A stretch of 43,391 nucleotides of DNA, taken from positions 1 to 43,391 of the IMG/VR virus record IMGVR_UViG_3300017530_000084; one strand, given 5' to 3'. Made by a program: the position numbers and the translations under genes. This document shows, piece by piece, positions 22,235 to 30,610 of this stretch. The stretch comes from a virus. Within the stretch, counting starts at the first letter, position 1. Each line of letters opens with the position of its first letter. The notes under the pieces are model-generated. The model saw nothing but the letters and a program-made list of their open reading frames with translations, made no database searches and was not told where the DNA came from.

Positions 22235-23518
22235 TTATACCTGTGCATTCACTGTGATATTGAGGGAGTGGACGGCACCGGCGAGCTGCGCGGTGACCAC
22301 TATCCCCGGGAAGAACCGGGCGGTCCGGTCGGCCGGCAGTTGGTCGGCCACCTTCGGGACGGTCACCCGGTAGAAATCACCAGAGTCGTCGAGGAGTGGT
22401 CCGAGCACGTTGCGGCGGACGGCGAGGTCCATGACCTGCACGATCTCGCCCTCGACGATGGCCGCGCCGGCGTCGGTGTAGGGAATCTTCGGCTCGTTCA
22501 GGAGACGGGTAGCGATAGTCTCGGCCATGGTCGTCTCGAGCCAGTCTATCCCCCGCTGGATGTCGATGAAGCGGCCGAAGGCCATGACCCCCTCCAGGGT
22601 GTGGCCCACACCGGCCAGCGGCGTATATAGGTTGGCGTTCTTGCCCAGGGCGCTGGCCTCCTCGCTCGGCAGTATGTCGAGTTTGTCGGACGGCATGATG
22701 CCGGTGAGCTGCTTGAACTTCCAGGTCTCGCTCCCCGGGTCCGAGGGCAGCATAAAACCGATCCAAGCGCACTCCGCGAACACGTAGCGGGCGAAGTAGT
22801 TGACCGTGGGGGAGGTGGCGTCGTCAGCGGCGGTCGTCTTGCAGGTGAAGTTGTTCGCGTCCGTCACCATGTCGACGGTGTTGTTGCCGTCGATCGATAC
22901 GCCGCTTGAGCTTGCGAAGGTGACCGGGTCTCCGACTTCTAGGCCGTGCATGGCCTGGACCACACCTATCACACCGGAGGCGATGTTGTAGACTGCGCCG
23001 GTGACGTCGGCCCCTCCTTGATGGTGCCATAGGTAGCTGGTCCGGTTGTAGGAGGAGGCCTTCAGGAGGCTGGCTATGTCGCTGGTTACCACCGTCAGGA
23101 CGTCGGCGTCCTGGCTGTTGGCGATGTATATTTTGGTCCTGGTCGACACCCAGAGAGCAATTTCTTGAATGTTCGCCACCACCCTGTGCGGGCTGACTAT
23201 GCAGTACCAGTTTGAGTCCTCAGCTTCGATGGCGTTCAGGGCGGCGGTGATGTCGGCGTCGCCAGTCTCCTGTCTCCCTACCTTGATGGACTTCGGCGCC
23301 CGCTCCTGGGCGAATATGGCGGCTGCTGCCTTGTAGGTCTTGGTCGTGGTGGCGAAGTCGGCGGCCACCCCGGTGATGCTGGCGTAGGCCTTGGTCCGTG
23401 GGGTGAACACCGTCGACTCGACGAGGTCGAATATGAGCGGCACGCCGAACCCGGTACGGGTGATCCGGGTATCCGCTACGTTGACGGTTACGTTTACGAC
23501 GTCGGTTGTCTCGGTCAT
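22235..23518 (-). CDS. Contractile tail sheath protein (DUF3383-like)
   Basis: A 427-residue sheath subunit; contraction drives the tube through the host envelope. Seen: 'VNVTVNVADTRITRTGFGVPLIF' at the N terminus, 'YASITGVAADFATTTKTYKAAAAIFAQ' and, near the end, 'GVMAFGRFIDIQRGIDWLETTMAE' and 'PYTDAGAAIVEGEIVQVMD', all DUF3383 features. Residues about 181-232 are an extra beta module ('QAMHGLEVGDPVTF', 'DANNFTC') not needed for the core fold and similar to one in gpJ of this phage. Confidence 0.88.
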   Translation of the reverse strand: MTETTDVVNVTVNVADTRITRTGFGVPLIFDLVESTVFTPRTKAYASITGVAADFATTTKTYKAAAAIFAQERAPKSIKVGRQETGDADITAALNAIEAEDSNWYCIVSPHRVVANIQEIALWVSTRTKIYIANSQDADVLTVVTSDIASLLKASSYNRTSYLWHHQGGADVTGAVYNIASGVIGVVQAMHGLEVGDPVTFASSSGVSIDGNNTVDMVTDANNFTCKTTAADDATSPTVNYFARYVFAECAWIGFMLPSDPGSETWKFKQLTGIMPSDKLDILPSEEASALGKNANLYTPLAGVGHTLEGVMAFGRFIDIQRGIDWLETTMAETIATRLLNEPKIPYTDAGAAIVEGEIVQVMDLAVRRNVLGPLLDDSGDFYRVTVPKVADQLPADRTARFFPGIVVTAQLAGAVHSLNITVNAQV

Positions 23519-23525
23519 GGCTCGG

Positions 23526-24101
23526 TCACTCGCTGATGTTCAGGTTGCCGTTGTCCTCGGTCGGGATCTCTACCGTCTCGATCGGGTCGCCGGAACCGGC
23601 ACCTCCGTCGTCGAAGGTCTCGCCACTGTAGGTGAACATAACATCTACCTGGGCCCGCCGCTCCCACCGGTCCCCGAACTGTTCGTCCAGTCGGTTTATC
23701 TGACCGTGAGACAACACCCCGATCTTAGCAGCCCGGAAGGCGTCGCGCACTACCTCGGTGTCCAGGGCCACCAGAGCGTCCTCCAGCCTCTGAGCGGCGT
23801 CGGCGTCAGCCAGGGTCGCCGGCGGGTCGGTGTAGACCTCGCACTGGGCCATCAATTGTCTAGGACCTGAGGTCTGCCGCTGTATCGCCTGGCTCGGATC
23901 GTCGAACGTCTCGTCGACGTAGTCAAAGCCGAATCTCATACCGCTGTTCATGATCAGGATGCCTGCGTAGGGCTTGGTCGGCCGCGGAACCTCCTGGTTC
24001 AACCATACCACCTTGCCGGCGCCTACGCCGCTGTAGGTCTCCAGCCAGTTTAGAATGGTCCTGAGGTTCGCCTCGTGGTCTGTGGTGAACGTGATGGTCA
24101 T
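23526..24101 (-). CDS. Neck/tail terminator protein (gp12-like)
   Basis: A 191-residue neck protein that likely closes the head-proximal end of the tail. Seen: 'LRTILNWLETYSGVGAGKVVWLNQEVPRPTKPYAGILI' and 'QLMAQCEVYTDPP', matching the phage neck-terminator family found before DUF3383 sheaths. The acidic C-terminal tail ('GAGSGDPIETVEIPTEDNG') is low complexity. Confidence 0.78.
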   Translation of the reverse strand: MTITFTTDHEANLRTILNWLETYSGVGAGKVVWLNQEVPRPTKPYAGILIMNSGMRFGFDYVDETFDDPSQAIQRQTSGPRQLMAQCEVYTDPPATLADADAAQRLEDALVALDTEVVRDAFRAAKIGVLSHGQINRLDEQFGDRWERRAQVDVMFTYSGETFDDGGAGSGDPIETVEIPTEDNGNLNISE

Positions 24102-24104
24102 CTC

Positions 24105-24533
24105 TCATCCCTGGTTAGGGTCGTACCTGATGAGCTCCCTGTCCTCGATGAGCAGCGATACGGTCATGTCGTCGGCGGCCGCGTCGATCGCGGCGGTGTC
24201 GTAGATCCTCAGCGTCCATCCTGGCAACAGGATCAGCGTCGGTGGGATCGGCACCATGATCTGGCCGTTGATGAACGCGGCCTCGCGCACCGGGTTCGGG
24301 GCAAAGTGGTACTCGCGCGTCAGGCTGACCGCCTGGGTGGCGCCGGCTAGGGATCGGAAGACGATGTTCGCCAAGTCGTCCTGCACTTCGAGCGCCACTT
24401 GTCGGGCGCCGGCGGTGATGGTAGTGACCAGGGTCACCTGCCCGTAGTGGATGAGGTAACGCCGGCCCGCGGGAACGACGAACGACTTGTCGCTGTCGTT
24501 GGCCGCGTCGTCGAATATCTGCCTGCTGCTCAT
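24105..24533 (-). CDS. Hypothetical neck-region structural protein
   Basis: A 142-residue beta-rich protein ('DKSFVVPAGRRYLIHYGQVTLVTT', 'LALEV'-like strands, 'LILLPGWTLRIYDTAAID') suggestive of a jelly-roll or head-fibre-type domain. The ATG at 24533 follows AGGAGGACCG; an upstream ATG in frame lies in front of that site. Situated between connector and terminator genes, so probably a minor virion protein. Confidence 0.6.
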   Translation of the reverse strand: MSSRQIFDDAANDSDKSFVVPAGRRYLIHYGQVTLVTTITAGARQVALEVQDDLANIVFRSLAGATQAVSLTREYHFAPNPVREAAFINGQIMVPIPPTLILLPGWTLRIYDTAAIDAAADDMTVSLLIEDRELIRYDPNQG

Positions 24534-24596
24534 CGGTCCTCCTCTGGGACGCACATCGTCGTTGTACTGCGCTTAGTGTAGTGGCCAGATCTTCCC

Positions 24597-24737
24597 CTAT
24601 CCACCTCGGTTCCTGCACCGCGACCGCCTGGCGATCTCGTTCCGTCGGCGCTGCCGCGCGACGTTTGCGACGAACCACGGCTGATTTATGCCCCAGCCTT
24701 TGATCAACATCGCCTTGTTCCTCCGGTGTATGGGCAT
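24597..24737 (-). CDS. Small very basic protein, 46 residues
   Basis: Reads MPIHRRNKAMLIKGWGINQP and on to 'RQRRRNEIARRSRCRNRGG', with about a third Arg/Lys. Its ATG overlaps the upstream gene's TAA (TAATG), the coupling used throughout the operon. A similarly placed tiny basic protein is common between head-tail connector genes. Possibly a DNA- or virion-associated peptide; function unknown. Confidence 0.5.
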   Translation of the reverse strand: MPIHRRNKAMLIKGWGINQPWFVANVARQRRRNEIARRSRCRNRGG

Positions 24738-25072
24738 TACGTCAGCACGTCCTCGGTGCGGTTGGCGTTGGCAATGAAGAACGGACCGTCCTCCCAGAGG
24801 GTGACACGCTGCACGGTGAATGGCAGGTTGTTGATGGTGATCATGTCTGCCAGCTTCATCTCGTACTCACTCCAGATGTTGCGCCATTCGCCAGCGTTCT
24901 GGCCTGGGGGCAGGTTGCGGAGCTCCTTGGCCGTCATTGGCTGTTGTACCGCCTCGATGTCGATGTTGGTCGCGGCCGGCGGCGTGGCGATCCCATCGAC
25001 GATGGTCGCCGTCCCCGGCCTGGTCAGGGTGTATGACTTGGCCCGGCGCCTGATGAGTTCAATGGCCGGCAT
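24737..25072 (-). CDS. Head-tail connector / head completion protein
   Basis: A 111-residue protein, beta-rich after the first helix ('SYTLTRPGTATIVDGIATPPAATNIDIEAVQQPMTAKELRNLPPGQNAGEWRNIW', 'LADMITINNLPFTVQRVTLWED'). The 'PxxxxEGxR...' type pattern and gene position match small stopper or completion proteins of myoviruses. No enzyme motif. Confidence 0.7.
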   Translation of the reverse strand: MPAIELIRRRAKSYTLTRPGTATIVDGIATPPAATNIDIEAVQQPMTAKELRNLPPGQNAGEWRNIWSEYEMKLADMITINNLPFTVQRVTLWEDGPFFIANANRTEDVLT

Positions 25073-25107
25073 CAGTAGTTCTCCCGGTCTTTGTTAATTG
25101 TATTTCT

Positions 25108-25566
25108 CTACTCATCCTCACCCTCTGATTTTACTACGAACCGGATCGACCCGCCCAGCAGACCGGTGTCCACCAGGGGATTATCCGACCCCTTCGCGCG
25201 TATCGTACTCGGCGCATTCGGTGGGCTCCGCAGGGAGATGATCTTGCGCTTGATGTCGCCCTCGATCATCTGCCCCATGATAGCCAGGGCCTCAGTCTTG
25301 GTCATATCTCCGCTGACTATCTTGCCCATCAGCTTCTTGCTGACCCCGAGGTACTTGTCGTTGTTCTCGTCGACGGTCGATCTTATGTATGACCGGGCCG
25401 GGATGGTGATGGTGCCGAATTCGTTGGCGGCCGCGATGATAATTAACTGTTCGTCCTCGTCGGCTTGGATCCCGATGTCGACGTGACTGGCGTCGGACCG
25501 CAGACGCCGAAGGAGATCCTTCATCCCCAGGTCCTTCTCCTTGGTGGTGACGCTGGCGCTGATCAC
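25108..25566 (-). CDS. HK97 gp10 / virion-morphogenesis-like protein
   Basis: A 152-residue protein with 'HVDIGIQADEDEQLIIIAAANEFGTITIPARSYIRSTVDEN', the conserved 'v-GI......va..nEFGt..iPaRpfiR' signature of tail-completion/head-tail connector proteins, and 'RAKGSDNPLVDTGLLGGSIRF', the matching C-terminal 'PLidTG-l--Si' block. Probably joins head and tail. Start overlaps the preceding gene. Confidence 0.8.
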   Translation of the reverse strand: MISASVTTKEKDLGMKDLLRRLRSDASHVDIGIQADEDEQLIIIAAANEFGTITIPARSYIRSTVDENNDKYLGVSKKLMGKIVSGDMTKTEALAIMGQMIEGDIKRKIISLRSPPNAPSTIRAKGSDNPLVDTGLLGGSIRFVVKSEGEDE

Positions 25567-25937
25567 GTCGGGGGGACGCTGATGGCCGACACGATCACGT
25601 GGTCCCGGAGCTCCAGGTACATAACGCCGTACTGAGTCGAGGCGATGACGGTGCGTTGGTTCAGATAGGGAAGGGTGAAACTCTGGCTGACGCCGCCGAT
25701 GGTCTCCGAGGAGAGGGGTCCGCGGCCGCCGGCCTCGGTAGTCGCCAGGGCCAGGATATGGGCGGCGAAGTAGGTCTGGGCCTGCTTGGTTAAGTTGCCG
25801 AAGCGGGTGTCTTTGACGATCTGATCGACGAGGGACATGGCATTTACGACGGCCGTGTCTGCCTCATGCATGGCCTGGATATTCTCGTCGGCCTGAGCCA
25901 CGGCCTTGACGTCGTCCAGCGTCGCCAGAGCCGCCAT
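25563..25937 (-). CDS. Head-tail adaptor (DUF4054-like)
   Basis: A 124-residue helical adaptor. Seen: 'LATLDDVKAVAQADENIQAM', 'MSLVDQIVKDTRFGNLTKQAQTYFAAHILALAT', 'SSETIGGVSQSFTLP', and 'STQYGVMYLELRD', the DUF4054/gp6-like pattern. Located right after capsid genes, as usual. Confidence 0.82.
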   Translation of the reverse strand: MAALATLDDVKAVAQADENIQAMHEADTAVVNAMSLVDQIVKDTRFGNLTKQAQTYFAAHILALATTEAGGRGPLSSETIGGVSQSFTLPYLNQRTVIASTQYGVMYLELRDHVIVSAISVPPT

Positions 25938-25943
25938 TTTGGC

Positions 25944-26348
25944 TTACTCCTCTGGATTCGTCTCTTTGGGTTTCAGGATGGATTCCAGCTTCGCCGCCAG
26001 GGCCTCTACGACCGTCTTCCGAGGTTTTACAGAGGCGTTCTCTTGGTCGATCAGGTCGTTTAGTCCGACCTCGGTGGTCTCGAGCTCGACGAGATTGAGC
26101 GCCTCGGAGACCTTCATCTTGCTTATGTCTACGGTCTCTCCGGCGACCTTGATGGTGCCGTCGTCGATCATGTTCTGTAATCTTGAGATGCCCCTCTTAC
26201 CGTTCGCGTCCTTGCCGACATCGTTGAGCACGGCGTTGAAGACGCCGTCGTCGACGACGTTGCGGCCCGGCACAAGCCTCATGAGGTGCTCTGAACCTGC
26301 AGATAGGGTGTGCTGTCTCGCTTCGTCGAGGTATAAGATCTTGCTCAT
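25944..26348 (-). CDS. Hypothetical protein between capsid and adaptor
   Basis: A 134-residue acidic protein; the second half is rich in Lys/Glu/Ala. Its N terminus ('SKILYLDEARQHTLSAGSEHLMRLVPGRNVVDDGVF') resembles small head proteins of unknown role placed after DUF2184 capsids. CCGGAGGAGAC precedes the ATG, a strong site, suggesting high expression. An 86-base gap with a weak hairpin (AGCGA...TCGCT) separates it from the capsid gene. Confidence 0.6.
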   Translation of the reverse strand: MSKILYLDEARQHTLSAGSEHLMRLVPGRNVVDDGVFNAVLNDVGKDANGKRGISRLQNMIDDGTIKVAGETVDISKMKVSEALNLVELETTEVGLNDLIDQENASVKPRKTVVEALAAKLESILKPKETNPEE

Positions 26349-26435
26349 GTCTCCTCCGGTTGTTGGGGTTCCCTCCAGGCGGATTATGCCCGGAGTGGGC
26401 CTACTCTAAGCGACTTTCTCTCGCTCTGAATTGGG

Positions 26436-27407
26436 TCAGATATCGTACAGGAACCGGCACGCCAGCGGGTAGCGTACGACGGTCCCGCCGTTCTCCGCCT
26501 CGACCGGTATTACAAACTCGAGGTTCCTCAGCTGGGGCGGATGCGTCCGCATCTCCATCGGGATCCGCAACTCCAGTATCTCGGAATCGCGTTGGTAAGC
26601 GAAACACATGTCGGAACCGCCTATGCCCTGCCCCTTGATGTCTGTCAGCCAGGTGACCATGTCAAGGCCGAAGCTGTTTCCCGGGTTGCTGATGAACTGC
26701 AGGATCGTTGTATCCGACAGCGTCGAACGCGGGGTGTTGGCGATGATGTCGTACTGCGTGATCGGCATTACCAGGGTATTCGCCTCGTGGACGCCCTGTG
26801 TTGCGTCACGGATGCCTGAGGTCACCAATCTGATGTCGGCGATGATCTCGTCCTGGGTCTTCGCTGACCACAATCTTGAGCCACCGCCGGCGTTCAGCGG
26901 GGCCTGTATGGTCGGGATGTTCGGGTTTGCGAACAGACCGACGATGCCATAATTCGCATCACCGAGCCAGGTGATGCCGTTCTCCTTCTCACGTATCGAT
27001 CTCCTCGAGGCATCGACCTTGAACAGCTCCAGAGCCACGCCGGCGAATCGGGCGGACCTAAGCTCCTGAGTCGAGTAACCGAAGGAGGTACCTATGACGT
27101 GGACCTTCTGCGTGAACCGACTCGCGAACACGTCGGAACGCGGCAGGTCGTCGGAGGGGTTGGCGATGATCTTGGCCATGCCAACTTTCGTGTAGAGGTA
27201 GTACGTGATGGTCTCGGCGCCTTCACCGTCCCGGTTCGAGACCGGGATCAGCGAACGATACTTCAGCTCGCGGAACTTCTTCTCGTAGAGCCTGGCCTCG
27301 ACAGACTCGAGCTGCCGCTCGAAGAATATCGACTCGCCCTGATCGAGGCGCTTACCGAGTTTCTCCTCGATGGCATGGAGAGTGTCGCGTACGAATTGAG
27401 TTGTCAT
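26436..27407 (-). CDS. Major capsid protein (DUF2184-like)
   Basis: A 323-residue HK97-fold capsid subunit of the DUF2184 family. Seen: 'EARLYEKKFRELKYRSLIPVSNRDGEGAETITYYLYTKVGMAKIIANPSDDLPRSDV', 'FGYSTQELRSARFAG', 'EKENGITWLGDANYGIVGLFANPNIP', and C-terminal 'MEMRTHPPQLRNLEFVIPVEAENGGTVVRYPLACRFLYDI', all typical. Followed by head-tail genes in normal order. Confidence 0.9.
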   Translation of the reverse strand: MTTQFVRDTLHAIEEKLGKRLDQGESIFFERQLESVEARLYEKKFRELKYRSLIPVSNRDGEGAETITYYLYTKVGMAKIIANPSDDLPRSDVFASRFTQKVHVIGTSFGYSTQELRSARFAGVALELFKVDASRRSIREKENGITWLGDANYGIVGLFANPNIPTIQAPLNAGGGSRLWSAKTQDEIIADIRLVTSGIRDATQGVHEANTLVMPITQYDIIANTPRSTLSDTTILQFISNPGNSFGLDMVTWLTDIKGQGIGGSDMCFAYQRDSEILELRIPMEMRTHPPQLRNLEFVIPVEAENGGTVVRYPLACRFLYDI

Positions 27408-27453
27408 ATCGTGCCCCTATGTCGGTTGCTCGTTGTCGTTCAGTTCACCCGGC

Positions 27454-27924
27454 TTACGGGAAGTTGATTTCCAGCTGGGCTAGACCAGCGACGGTGTTCA
27501 CGCTTACCCACTTGGCGAAGGCGGAGATGTCGTCCGCGTTCGCGACGTCGAGATCGACGCGGAAGTCACCCGGGATCAGCCCGGCGTTTGCGGTGTGTCG
27601 CAGGAACACGGCGAGCGTCGGGTTGACGGCCTGCTCGGCGTTCACCCAGATACGGCCCTTTCTCATGATGGAGACGGCCTGGCCGATCTCGTACTGCGAC
27701 TTCGCGGCGTCGTTCTCCTGGGCCTTATGTTTCTGGACCGATATGCCGTTGAAGATAAAGCCAGTGGCGGCCGGCACGAGAACTAACCCGGCGGCGTCGA
27801 TTGAGAGGCCTACGCCGAACTGGATGATCGCGGCGGAGACCCCCGTGATGATGTCCGTCTCGCCGGCGTCACCTAATCCGCCCTGGAGGGCTGCGACTAG
27901 ATCGTTGTAGTCGAGTTGGCTCAT
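27454..27924 (-). CDS. Head structural cement / decoration protein
   Basis: A 156-residue protein directly upstream of the capsid gene, the usual place for the cement protein of Bcep781-type phages. Seen: 'AALQGGLGDAGETDIITG', 'GLSIDAAGLVLVPAATGFIFNGISV', 'YEIGQAVSIMRKGRIWVNAEQ', typical of small beta-barrel decoration proteins. It probably stabilises the capsid surface. Confidence 0.72.
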   Translation of the reverse strand: MSQLDYNDLVAALQGGLGDAGETDIITGVSAAIIQFGVGLSIDAAGLVLVPAATGFIFNGISVQKHKAQENDAAKSQYEIGQAVSIMRKGRIWVNAEQAVNPTLAVFLRHTANAGLIPGDFRVDLDVANADDISAFAKWVSVNTVAGLAQLEINFP

Positions 27925-27974
27925 TGTCTATGTCTCCTCTCGTGGGTTCGGTCGTTGCGTTCGTTGATCAGGGA

Positions 27975-29699
27975 TCAGGAATTCAGCTCGCGCTGTTCCT
28001 TTGTCATGTGCATATCCTTCGTGTCTTTAAGGAACTTTTCTCGCGGCTCGAGATCGTCGTTGTGGGTCGGGAAACGGGGGTTGTTGCTCTCTGGGGTCTT
28101 GAGCCCCAGGGTGGACTTGAGGTTCGTCCCCTCCACTTTGATCCCCTCGATGACGGTGTCGTATCGTCCCTCGATGTGGTCCTTCGTGAGTTCGTCGATC
28201 TTTACCTGGGGATAGGCTTTCACGACCACGGACTTTTTCAAGTCGTCGGTCTCCAAATCCATGAAGTCCTTGAGGCCCAGGTAGTGGGCGGCGTTGACCG
28301 CGTCGGTGCGTTCCTTGACGAGATCGTTGAGCTTGGCGAGGCCGACCTTGCCCTGATCCTTCATGGCGTCGATCTTGCCCTGCATGTGGTCCTTCTCCCC
28401 CTCGAGGGTCCGGATGTGCGCGATGGCGCTGTCCAATCTGGCTATGACCATCTCGACGGCCTTCTCGCCGCTGTCGACGTTGTCTTCGATCTGGACCTCG
28501 AAGGCGTCCATGATGAAGGCCCTGATGTTCACGGCGTCGCGTTTGATCTTGATCATATCGCTGTCCCCTCTGATGGGTTTGTGCTCGTCTCTATTGGTAG
28601 TTTGGTTGATATCCTTTACTTTTACAAGATTGTTATGCGCATCACCGCGATTGGCGATGAACGCCTTGGCCTCGGAGACCGAGAACTTGTCCTTGTCGAA
28701 CGAGTAGCTCTGCGGGGTATCCGACCCCTGCTTACCACTATGGGGCTTCTTCAGCAGGCCGACGCGGATCGTCACGCCGTCGACGCCTTTGATCTTGACG
28801 TTTCGGAACGACTTCGGGACGAACATGTTGAAGCCCTTAACAGGGATCTCAATCGTCTTGTCGGTCTCCTCGAAGTCGACCGTCAGCTCGCCGATGGCGT
28901 CGCCGCGATTCTTTGAGACGAACGTCTTCGCCTGCTCCTCAGTGAATTGCTTCTTGTTGAAGATGAACTTCTGCGCCACCATCGAGCCCTCTTTGCCCTT
29001 CGGTGGATTCTTAAGTTTGGCGGTTACAAGGCTCACACCTTCCACGCCTTTGAGCGCCGTCGTACGGAACGACCCCTCCTCGAACTGCTCGTTCCCGCGC
29101 ACCGGGACGTGGATCCGCTCCTCGGTGACCTCGATGTCTGTCTTGATGAATTCCTCGAGCCCGTCGCCGACGGCCGAGTCCAGCTGCAGGCGCACTTGAG
29201 ATCCTGCCCGGCCGCGTCTTACGAGAGCGAGGTGGTTGTACTTGATGTTTTTCTGGCGGTGATCGTACTCATCGCCCTGGAACGTACCGGTCTCCGCGGA
29301 GATGTCTGCCTCGTAGCCGCAGGATATCTCCCGAAGCGGGTTGTCGTTAGCCAGGATCCGGTTGATGGTGTCCTCGTCGGTTACCTGCAGTTTGGTGTTG
29401 ATGAAGCGGCCGTCTTGTTTTGGGTCATCGACAGCCATACCGATCGCGAGGCGCCGGGTGTTCTCTGAATCAACTTTTCCCTCTACGGGATGCCCGTCTG
29501 TCAGTGGCCTATTTTTCAAGGTGGAGATCGAGTCGGGCCTAAAGACATCGTCTGGATGTCTCAGCTCGCGAGTGGTCGAACCATCGGGGTGGTGATAGAT
29601 GAATACGCCGGTCCGCGTCGCGTGGGCGTCGGCGACAAGGTAGCCGTTATGGTCGCGCCTGGGGTCGTCGAGCTTGGTGATGTCGAATCGCAGCGCCAT
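27975..29699 (-). CDS. Prohead protease/scaffold (DUF2213) with duplicated module
   Basis: A 574-residue protein. Residues 1-175 are a DUF2213 maturation-protease domain ('VFRPDSISTLKNRPLTDGHP' with His70, 'PLREISCGYEADI' with Ser126, 'YNHLALVRRGRAG'). Residues about 195-267 and 282-353 are two copies of a 72-residue module ('ITV/EIPVKGF...SFRNVKIKGVDG', 'FDKDKFSVSEAKAFI...RGD') like the C-terminal piece of XkdF-type phage proteases. The rest is a helical scaffold. The ATG at 29699 gives the conserved 'MALRFDITKLD' start; longer starts overlap the Mu-F gene. Confidence 0.78.
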   Translation of the reverse strand: MALRFDITKLDDPRRDHNGYLVADAHATRTGVFIYHHPDGSTTRELRHPDDVFRPDSISTLKNRPLTDGHPVEGKVDSENTRRLAIGMAVDDPKQDGRFINTKLQVTDEDTINRILANDNPLREISCGYEADISAETGTFQGDEYDHRQKNIKYNHLALVRRGRAGSQVRLQLDSAVGDGLEEFIKTDIEVTEERIHVPVRGNEQFEEGSFRTTALKGVEGVSLVTAKLKNPPKGKEGSMVAQKFIFNKKQFTEEQAKTFVSKNRGDAIGELTVDFEETDKTIEIPVKGFNMFVPKSFRNVKIKGVDGVTIRVGLLKKPHSGKQGSDTPQSYSFDKDKFSVSEAKAFIANRGDAHNNLVKVKDINQTTNRDEHKPIRGDSDMIKIKRDAVNIRAFIMDAFEVQIEDNVDSGEKAVEMVIARLDSAIAHIRTLEGEKDHMQGKIDAMKDQGKVGLAKLNDLVKERTDAVNAAHYLGLKDFMDLETDDLKKSVVVKAYPQVKIDELTKDHIEGRYDTVIEGIKVEGTNLKSTLGLKTPESNNPRFPTHNDDLEPREKFLKDTKDMHMTKEQRELNS

Positions 29700-29728
29700 G
29701 AGCGGATGGTAGTCCACCTGCGCGACTG

Positions 29729-30610
29729 CTACAAGATGTCCCCGATGACGGGAAGGGCCTGGCACCGGCACTGGATGTCCTGGCCGGGGTGGTTGCGCTC
29801 GCCGGCGCGCTTGCCGGACCGCACGGTGATCGGCGGTTCGTCCCAGTTGAACACCTCGTTGTTGAGCCGCGCGTGGTCCGGTCGCACTCGTCCGTCCTCG
29901 GACGTCTGCCAGGTGTAGCGCGTGATGCCGGTCTGTCTCTGTCGCAATTCGCTCAGCCGACCGTTGAACTTGGCGATCTGGTCGCGGGCGATCAACTGGG
30001 CACGGGCCTTGGTGGTCTTGAACTTCTCCAGGATGTTGGCTCGGATCTGCTGCGATGACAGACCACGCCGGGCGTCGCGGAATATCATCTGCTCGATGTC
30101 GGCCAGGGCCTCCTCGGGCAGCGTCTTGATCAGCGAGACGTTCTCGGCGACGAAGGTATTAACCTCCTGCTCAAGCCACGGCTCGGCGGCCACGGGGTCG
30201 GCGTTGAACACCGTCCGAAATTGCCGCCGGAACAGGTCTCGGCTGCCGCGGTCGATCGTCTGGGCGGTCTGCTCGGTCACGCGCTCGATGGCTTTGATTG
30301 TAAACACGGTTGCGAAACGGACGCGGATGCCGTTGAAGATCCGCTCGATGATGTCGGTCGGGTCGTCCACCCGGACTTTTGATTCGCTGACGATGATGTC
30401 CAGGAGCGGCAACAGCTCGCGTCGGACCAACTCCTTGTAGGGGACGATCAGCGCCATGATGTGCGCGACATGCGCCCGTTCCTGCCGTCGCAGGTTGATC
30501 GCCGGCGGCATGCGGGCGGGCCGTCTCCGGCGCTCGACGAACCGCAGACGGCGGATGTCCTTGGCGGCGTCCCTACGTGATCTGATGCTCCTCGCGGGTC
30601 CCCGCATCAC
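29729..30610 (-). CDS. Minor head morphogenesis protein (Mu F / SPP1 gp7-like)
   Basis: A 293-residue minor head protein involved in capsid assembly or DNA ejection. The very basic N terminus is followed by a helical region and the C-terminal domain with 'RAQLIARDQIAKFNGRLSELRQRQTGITRYTWQTSEDGRVRPDHARLN' and 'HPGQDIQCRCQALPVI', which is the Mu-F signature with its Asp, His and Cys residues. Coupled to the portal gene. Confidence 0.87.
   Translation of the reverse strand: MMRGPARSIRSRRDAAKDIRRLRFVERRRRPARMPPAINLRRQERAHVAHIMALIVPYKELVRRELLPLLDIIVSESKVRVDDPTDIIERIFNGIRVRFATVFTIKAIERVTEQTAQTIDRGSRDLFRRQFRTVFNADPVAAEPWLEQEVNTFVAENVSLIKTLPEEALADIEQMIFRDARRGLSSQQIRANILEKFKTTKARAQLIARDQIAKFNGRLSELRQRQTGITRYTWQTSEDGRVRPDHARLNNEVFNWDEPPITVRSGKRAGERNHPGQDIQCRCQALPVIGDIL

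Noticed and set aside
26349-26435. A terminator after the capsid gene
   Set aside because: An AGCGA-N7-TCGCT hairpin is present, but no T-run follows on the minus strand.
27924-28916. A 330-codon plus-strand ORF opposite the protease/scaffold gene
   Set aside because: Antisense shadow of a well-supported DUF2213 gene, with Val/Leu/Asp-rich composition typical of reversed GC-rich coding sequence.
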